Source: Hemicentrotus pulcherrimus
Lineage: Eukaryota; Echinodermata; Echinoidea; Camarodonta; Strongylocentrotidae
Reading direction: 5' to 3'
DNA length: 64,000 nucleotides
Assembly: GCA_003118195.1 (NCBI GenBank)
Contig: BEXV01000668.1
Coordinates: 130,064 to 194,063, forward strand
The notes under the pieces are model-generated. The model searched no databases, was not told the DNA's origin, and saw only the letters and a list, made by a program, of their open reading frames with translations. The position numbers and the translations under genes were made by a program. Of the stretch, positions 59,134 through 64,000 are shown in pieces; position 1 is the first letter of the stretch; each line of letters begins with the position of its first letter.

Positions 59134-59530
59134 AGATAAAGTTGAGTTCTGATCATGGAATGGCATTGTGAAAAAAACGATGGGGAATCAATCAGAAAAG
59201 GTTGATCATCTAGCATATAAGTATTGGTGTGTAGGCCTACTGCAAGGTTCTGGAGTCATCAAAATGATGAGAAATTTGGTCCAGTCTTGGTAAAGTTACA
59301 ACCACTGTACACAGAAATATGTATATGGGACTACACTAAGATGTGGCATAAAAATCTGTCCCGATTTTTACGCTGTTACACACCATAGGCCTATATAGAA
59401 TACCATTTGAAGAGCCATGCTCTTCAGGCCGGTACATTTCTTTATCTGATGTTCTCCCACACTTGCAAAATAACAAAGACAACGCTCACAAATTTCATTT
59501 TTCACCTTTTCCCAGAACTCAACCTTCTCT
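59134..59530. mobile_element. Short TIR element, family A, copy 4
   Basis: The best-preserved copy: 397 bases with perfect TTAA on both sides (59130-59133 and 59531-59534) and terminal inverted repeats matching at 16 of 18 positions (left AGATAAAGTTGAGTTCTG). The body shares about 190 bases with the other copies; the right half is different, so the family has at least two internal types. Confidence 0.8.
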
Positions 59531-59534
59531 TTAA

Positions 59535-61749
59535 GCCCTGATCACACATGATGCCGTAAACTCCCTTTAAAAAAAAGCCGCAGTAAAGATACAACCATTT
59601 CACTTAAATGAATGGTAAGTGGGGTAAAACAAAAGAAAAATGTAAATTTATCAATAAGATACAGAAACATGAAGCACACTACACGATTATAATTAAATCT
59701 CACTGAGTGTTTTTTGTTGTTGTTGTGGCAGTTCACCAGTCATATGTGAACGAGGCTATAAAATACAATATATATTGCTAACAATTTAACAAGGTGACAA
59801 TCATTCATTTCAATTATTTAAAGAAGTACTAGGATTTGAATATGATTCAAGGCACAATGTTAGATTACATGCCCGATGAATTACTATTCAAAATCTTTAA
59901 TAAAATGCAGAATATTCATGAAAATAATCCTAAACTGAGTTGTAAAAAGGAAGTGTAACAGAAAAACTGGAATGAATTTTAGAATACAATAGAACAAAGA
60001 GTACTGATTCAAGAAATACTAAGTACAGGTTTGAATATAATAAATATACACTGTAGTATGACGACATATATAATCGGGGCAGGGAAGGAATTATATGCTA
60101 CGTTCACATGAAGCCATCTTTAAGAACTTGCTTCATGTCCATAACTATTCCTTCTTGCTTTCATAGCAAAACTATATACATGTGCTTTAAATAATATAAG
60201 TACGTTTATAAACTGGCTCACGTACAGTACTGTCATTATGTTTGAAACTTTGGTCATCTCTGGATCTCTTCTCTAATACAAAACAACAAAGAAACTAGAA
60301 ACAACTTATCATGACTTACAAATTTGTGAATTGCAAACTGCAGCCATTTTTGTGGATTGCAAAAATTCAGTGTTGTGTCAGTTGCGATTATAACATTACG
60401 AAGAGGGAAACATTTTTGAATCTGAACAATTGGTGAAATTGGATGAAAGTTTTATGAATTGAAAATGTTGTGGTTTTACAGGACATTGGGTCATAATTTG
60501 ACAGTTAAACGGTATTCAGTGAGAAAGCTGAGTATTCTATTGAAGGTCATGTTGCAAACAAAAAAATTGCAATCTTTGTGACACTTTTTTATTTTTTGAA
60601 GACTTAATTTCGTCGAATTAAAACCGATAACTTACGTGGCTCCAGCACATATCCCAATGTATCATGTATCATGCATCATGATTGTTTTCCTCTGACCATA
60701 ACCAAACATTCTAAAAGCTTTATTTGTGCAATAAAGGAAGATGGAAGTTGTCAAAGAGCATATTCCAACATGTCATATGCAGTTTTCTAATTCTACATCT
60801 ACACAAACTTGAATTTGGTTGTCTACAAAAATATATTGTGTACCAAGTCCAAAGCTTGGTGCTGTGAAGAAAAGGCCCTATCATATATCTACCATGGTGA
60901 ATCAACCTCTCAAAATACTTGAGACTTTGTTCCAAGCTCGCCTATTTACTCCATAGACGAAAAAGAATTGTAGCATCCCATAAAGAGCATGCAAGTTCCT
61001 TGCAGCAACAGATCACCAACAAGTCTTTCACGACTTGAAATATACAGACCCTGCAAAGTTTAGATGCTTTTTATCATTGCTGGCGTTGAGAGGGTTAATC
61101 CAGTCCAGGGTTATCGCCAGTACAAATTACCATTGGTGGCAATGCCACGTGTGAGGGATTTTGGAAAAGAAATACAGAGGGAAAAGTCTGGCAATGCATA
61201 CATACATACTTTTAACCCCCTTGACTACAGGATTTTGTTATTCTCATAGGCTTCATGTAGGGAACGGCTGGTCACGTAGACAAAGGGTTAACCAGTATAA
61301 TATTGCTCCAATCATCCTGAAGCAATCCCCTGGTACTCTGCAAGCCCACTGTTCACTCCATCAGAACCGAGGGTATACATAGCCCTGCTGAGAAGCCTTA
61401 GAGCACCTACTAGTAGAATGATGCCAGAAGGTCACAAAATTATCCCCCTGTTAATTTGTTGACTGCTTTCTGAGGACAGAAGGAAGAAAAAATATGTATT
61501 AAAGCAAATGAATTAAGTATACTTATACATCCATGAGCACACAAAGCAAAGCTGTTTCTTGTGAGTTAACTGATTTATTTATGTAAAGGGCCAGTGCCAT
61601 TTAACCAATAATGATACCTATAATGGAACAGGTAACGATCATTTTAACTTAATGTGTAGTGTATGTCTCAACAATGACCATTAAAGTTAAAAATAATAAT
61701 AATCTTTTAAGTCCACTCCAAATTTTATTAAGTTAAAACAAAAATGGAA
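59535..61749. other. Intergenic stretch, no gene recognised
   Basis: AT-rich, with only short frames. The segment 60960-61400 is slightly less AT-rich and has two overlapping short plus-strand frames, neither with recognisable features. It could be 3' UTR of a gene outside the window, but nothing proves it. Confidence 0.4.
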
Positions 61750-61936
61750 ATTCTTTTTGCCCAATTGATTGTGAGCCCGGCAGCCACTGAGCAGCGCCAG
61801 ATCGAGGTTGCTCTATCCCTTATTGTTGAAAGGTAGCAGCAACTCCCGTCTTTTGACCTCTTTTAGTATGACGTGGCTGGGATTCAAAACCACGACCTCC
61901 CGGTTGTGAGGCGAACGCTCTACTGACTGAGCCCAC
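61750..61936 (-). mobile_element. tRNA-derived SINE (minus strand)
   Basis: Read on the minus strand it starts with a tRNA-like head: 'gggctcagtcagtagagcg' (A-box), 'cctcacaaccgggaggtcgtg' (anticodon-arm region) and 'ggttttgaatccca' (B-box). It then continues into a body with 'ggcgctgctcagtggctgcc' ending near 61755. The head is close to an intact tRNA, but the acceptor stem does not close, so it is a SINE rather than a tRNA gene. Confidence 0.7.
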
Positions 61937-62841
61937 ACACAGGTTTTGAATTCTCAGATCAACAACATTATATACCTTTTCTATACAAATTTCTGAAGAC
62001 TAATCTTGGGAACACTTAAAAGTTCTTTGTTATCCTTATTAGGCAAATATGACGAGTCCTTAACTTTGCAGGTATTAGTGCATTAATAATGTATTAAATG
62101 TGTGCTTTAACAGTCACTGTTATGCTGGGAGTTGGTATACAACTAGCTTGCAAATTGAAAGAACACAAGTTGACAGCGAAATTCTACATGCTCCATTTTG
62201 TAACAACAAAATTTAACTACACAAAGCTTTCAATTCAATTGCCAATATAGAAACCTACCATGTACTAGTATGTGATTATGCCATTTACTCTGGTAAAGAC
62301 AAGCACAAATGCTCTATGAGGCAATACACACTTGTATGTTTTGCAATTAACAACAAGAAAGAAATATAAAAGTATACTGCAACACTAGATACCAAATGTG
62401 CCATCCAAATATTTGATATTGTGGTTAATTATGTTATTGTACGTAACATACACATATTTTCGAGACTACCCACAACCACTAATTGGCAAACAAAAAGATT
62501 TTTACAGTAAAGGCTTGTTCAGATATTGTGGGTAAACCGCTTCAAAAAATCTGCCAGTCTTTTTAAACATGTAAACGAATGACAACTGAGCGCAACAAAG
62601 TCCTTTAATATGCGTTTTTTCACTTAGCTCTGAATTGTAAGATACATAAATGTGAAACGTATTACACTTGCCGTGTCAAATCTGAACAAGCCTTAATAGG
62701 TACAATCTTTTGCAGAGTGTAATGAACAATGAAAATGCAAATTTTTTAAAACATTGAGCACAGTATTAAAGCCAATTGAGGTGAATATAAATGGAAAAGC
62801 CACAGGAAAACCAAAGGACAGAGCATTGAAATAAAATGTTA
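61937..62841. other. Intergenic stretch, no gene recognised
   Basis: AT-rich sequence without credible frames or repeats that I recognise. Confidence 0.45.
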
Positions 62842-63240
62842 AGGTGTAACATCAAATGAATAAATAAATAGTGTATGCCACTAAACCCACACACATTAAA
62901 GAGTAAAAAAATATCAGAGCAGTATTTTTCACATAATATAAACATGACCTCTGTGGTAATCACAGTCCATAATTAACATTTTACAAATATTGTTTATATA
63001 CAATATACATTGTTGAATTTTTAAAATCATATTTTATGTACNAGGTGTAACATCAAATGAATAAATAAATAGTGTATGCCACTAAACCCACACACATTAA
63101 AGAGTAAAAAAATATCAGAGCAGTATTTTTCACATAATATAAACATGACCTCTGTGGTAATCACAGTCCATAATTAACATTTTACAAATATTGTTTATAT
63201 ACAATATACAATGTTGAATTTGTAAAATCATATGTTATAT
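62842..63240. repeat. About 200-base direct duplication around a single N
   Basis: 62842-63041 and 63043-63240 are almost identical, both starting 'aggtgtaacatcaaatgaat'. They are separated only by the N at 63042. This is most likely an assembly join of the same locus rather than biology. Confidence 0.9.
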
Positions 63241-63477
63241 ACCGGTATATGCCATGCGTTATGTAGCGTTTTGTTTGTACTTGAAGCGTAAAGAGTCCCT
63301 TTTTTCAAAATTGAAACATTCAAGGCATATCTACACAGAAGCAATGTTACATGGAGCAGAAAGGTTAAAAGTTTCATGCAAATTAAATATAACGTGTAAT
63401 TAGAGCTCAAGACACAACCAGTACTTTTATAGTTAGGGATTACCATATAAAGCCGAGTTCCCATTTGACAGAAAACA

Positions 63478-63905
63478 GTATTATAATAATAATAATAATA
63501 ATAATAGTCATACGGTATTTGTATAGCGCTTTAAACTATGTTTCTAAGCGCTTTACTTATCATTATTACCCTGGTCATTGGATTAATAATAATAATAATA
63601 ATAACTTTTTCTTATATGGCGCTTTTCAGGAGGACCCTATCAAAGCGCTTTACAGATATATATATTATTACCCCGATCATCGGATTCAGGCTTACCCGCG
63701 CACTTTGTATGCACATTCTCCACTCCCTGGGGAGCATTCCAGCCAGGCGTCATTTTTACAAGCGCACACTTGCTAATCTAAGCACATCAGCTTTAGCATC
63801 CTACCTGCTATCCATTTAACACCTGGGTGGAGAGTGGCAAATGTAAATGTCTTCCCTCGTATGCCATCCACTCCAAGATCCCATGCTCTTTTCACAGGTA
63901 CAGTA
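63478..63905. mobile_element. Dispersed element with AAGCGCTTTAC ends and (TAA)n
   Basis: Two related modules, each with a GCGCTTT-type pair ('tatagcgctttaaa' with 'aagcgctttac', then 'tggcgcttttca' with 'aagcgctttacag'). Each is introduced by an (AAT)n run (63481-63506 and 63584-63602) and followed by 'attaccc-ggtcat-ggatt'. The continuation 'acacctgggtggagagtggcaa' belongs to the same kind of repeat, seen widely in marine invertebrate and fish genomes from general knowledge. No protein is encoded. Confidence 0.55.
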
Positions 63906-64000
63906 TGGGATAAACTTCATTAATAAACAGATTTAGAACGATAGATAGTTGTTTGTTGTTAATGTTATAGGACAAAGGAAATTAGCCTTTAACATAGATT

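Noticed and set aside
61870..61936. Possible tRNA gene on the minus strand
   Set aside because: A-box and B-box are recognisable but the acceptor stem does not pair and a SINE body follows directly.

Overview
This is AT-rich, intron-rich animal DNA, not bacterial. The protein content points to a marine deuterostome invertebrate, most likely an echinoderm such as a sea urchin: secreted C-type lectins fused to PAN-like modules, a P2X receptor, a SEC14L2-type lipid carrier with a GOLD domain, and a VPS39 exon. tRNA-derived SINEs, short TTAA-flanked elements and long CT/GA tracts fit the same picture. The species assignment is inference. The assembly is a draft, with N gaps at 16382-17234 and 44774-44967 and seven single-N joins, most of them inside poly-C runs or between near-identical copies.

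Layout. 1-11.8 kb has no complete gene; it holds two kinds of short TTAA-flanked element, a CCCTAA-containing minisatellite and one doubtful exon. The first coding exon of a P2X purinoceptor lies at 11834-11985 (minus), and its other exons were not found in the window. Two paralogous secreted lectin genes lie in tandem on the minus strand: lectin 1 at 18592-22425 (four exons, 270 codons, complete) and lectin 2 at about 23119-30941 (four exons, about 264 codons, with one N inside an exon). The last exon of VPS39 lies at 27157-27333 on the plus strand, inside an intron of lectin 2. Part of lectin 2 is tandemly duplicated and leaves an extra CTLD half-exon at 29119-29223. From 31.9 to 34.4 kb there is only low-complexity sequence and a 436-bp tandem duplication. 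A single-exon PTB-domain adaptor gene sits at 39234-40760 (minus). A complete 11-exon SEC14L2-like gene runs from 45898 to 54493 (plus, 392 aa). From 54.5 to 64 kb I see no gene, only 3' UTR, mobile elements, a perfect fold-back element with 9-bp target duplications, SINEs and a misjoined duplication.

How the genes relate. They do not form a pathway. The two lectins are a recent-looking local family with the same exon plan (signal peptide, CTLD half, CTLD half, C-terminal cysteine module) in which every intron is phase 1. The rest are unrelated housekeeping or signalling genes. No striking new multi-gene system was found. The most interesting signals are the tandem repeat array grown from the last exon and stop codon of the SEC14L2-like gene, the short-element families defined here from copies within the window, and the lectin exon duplication with an antisense VPS39 exon in its intron.
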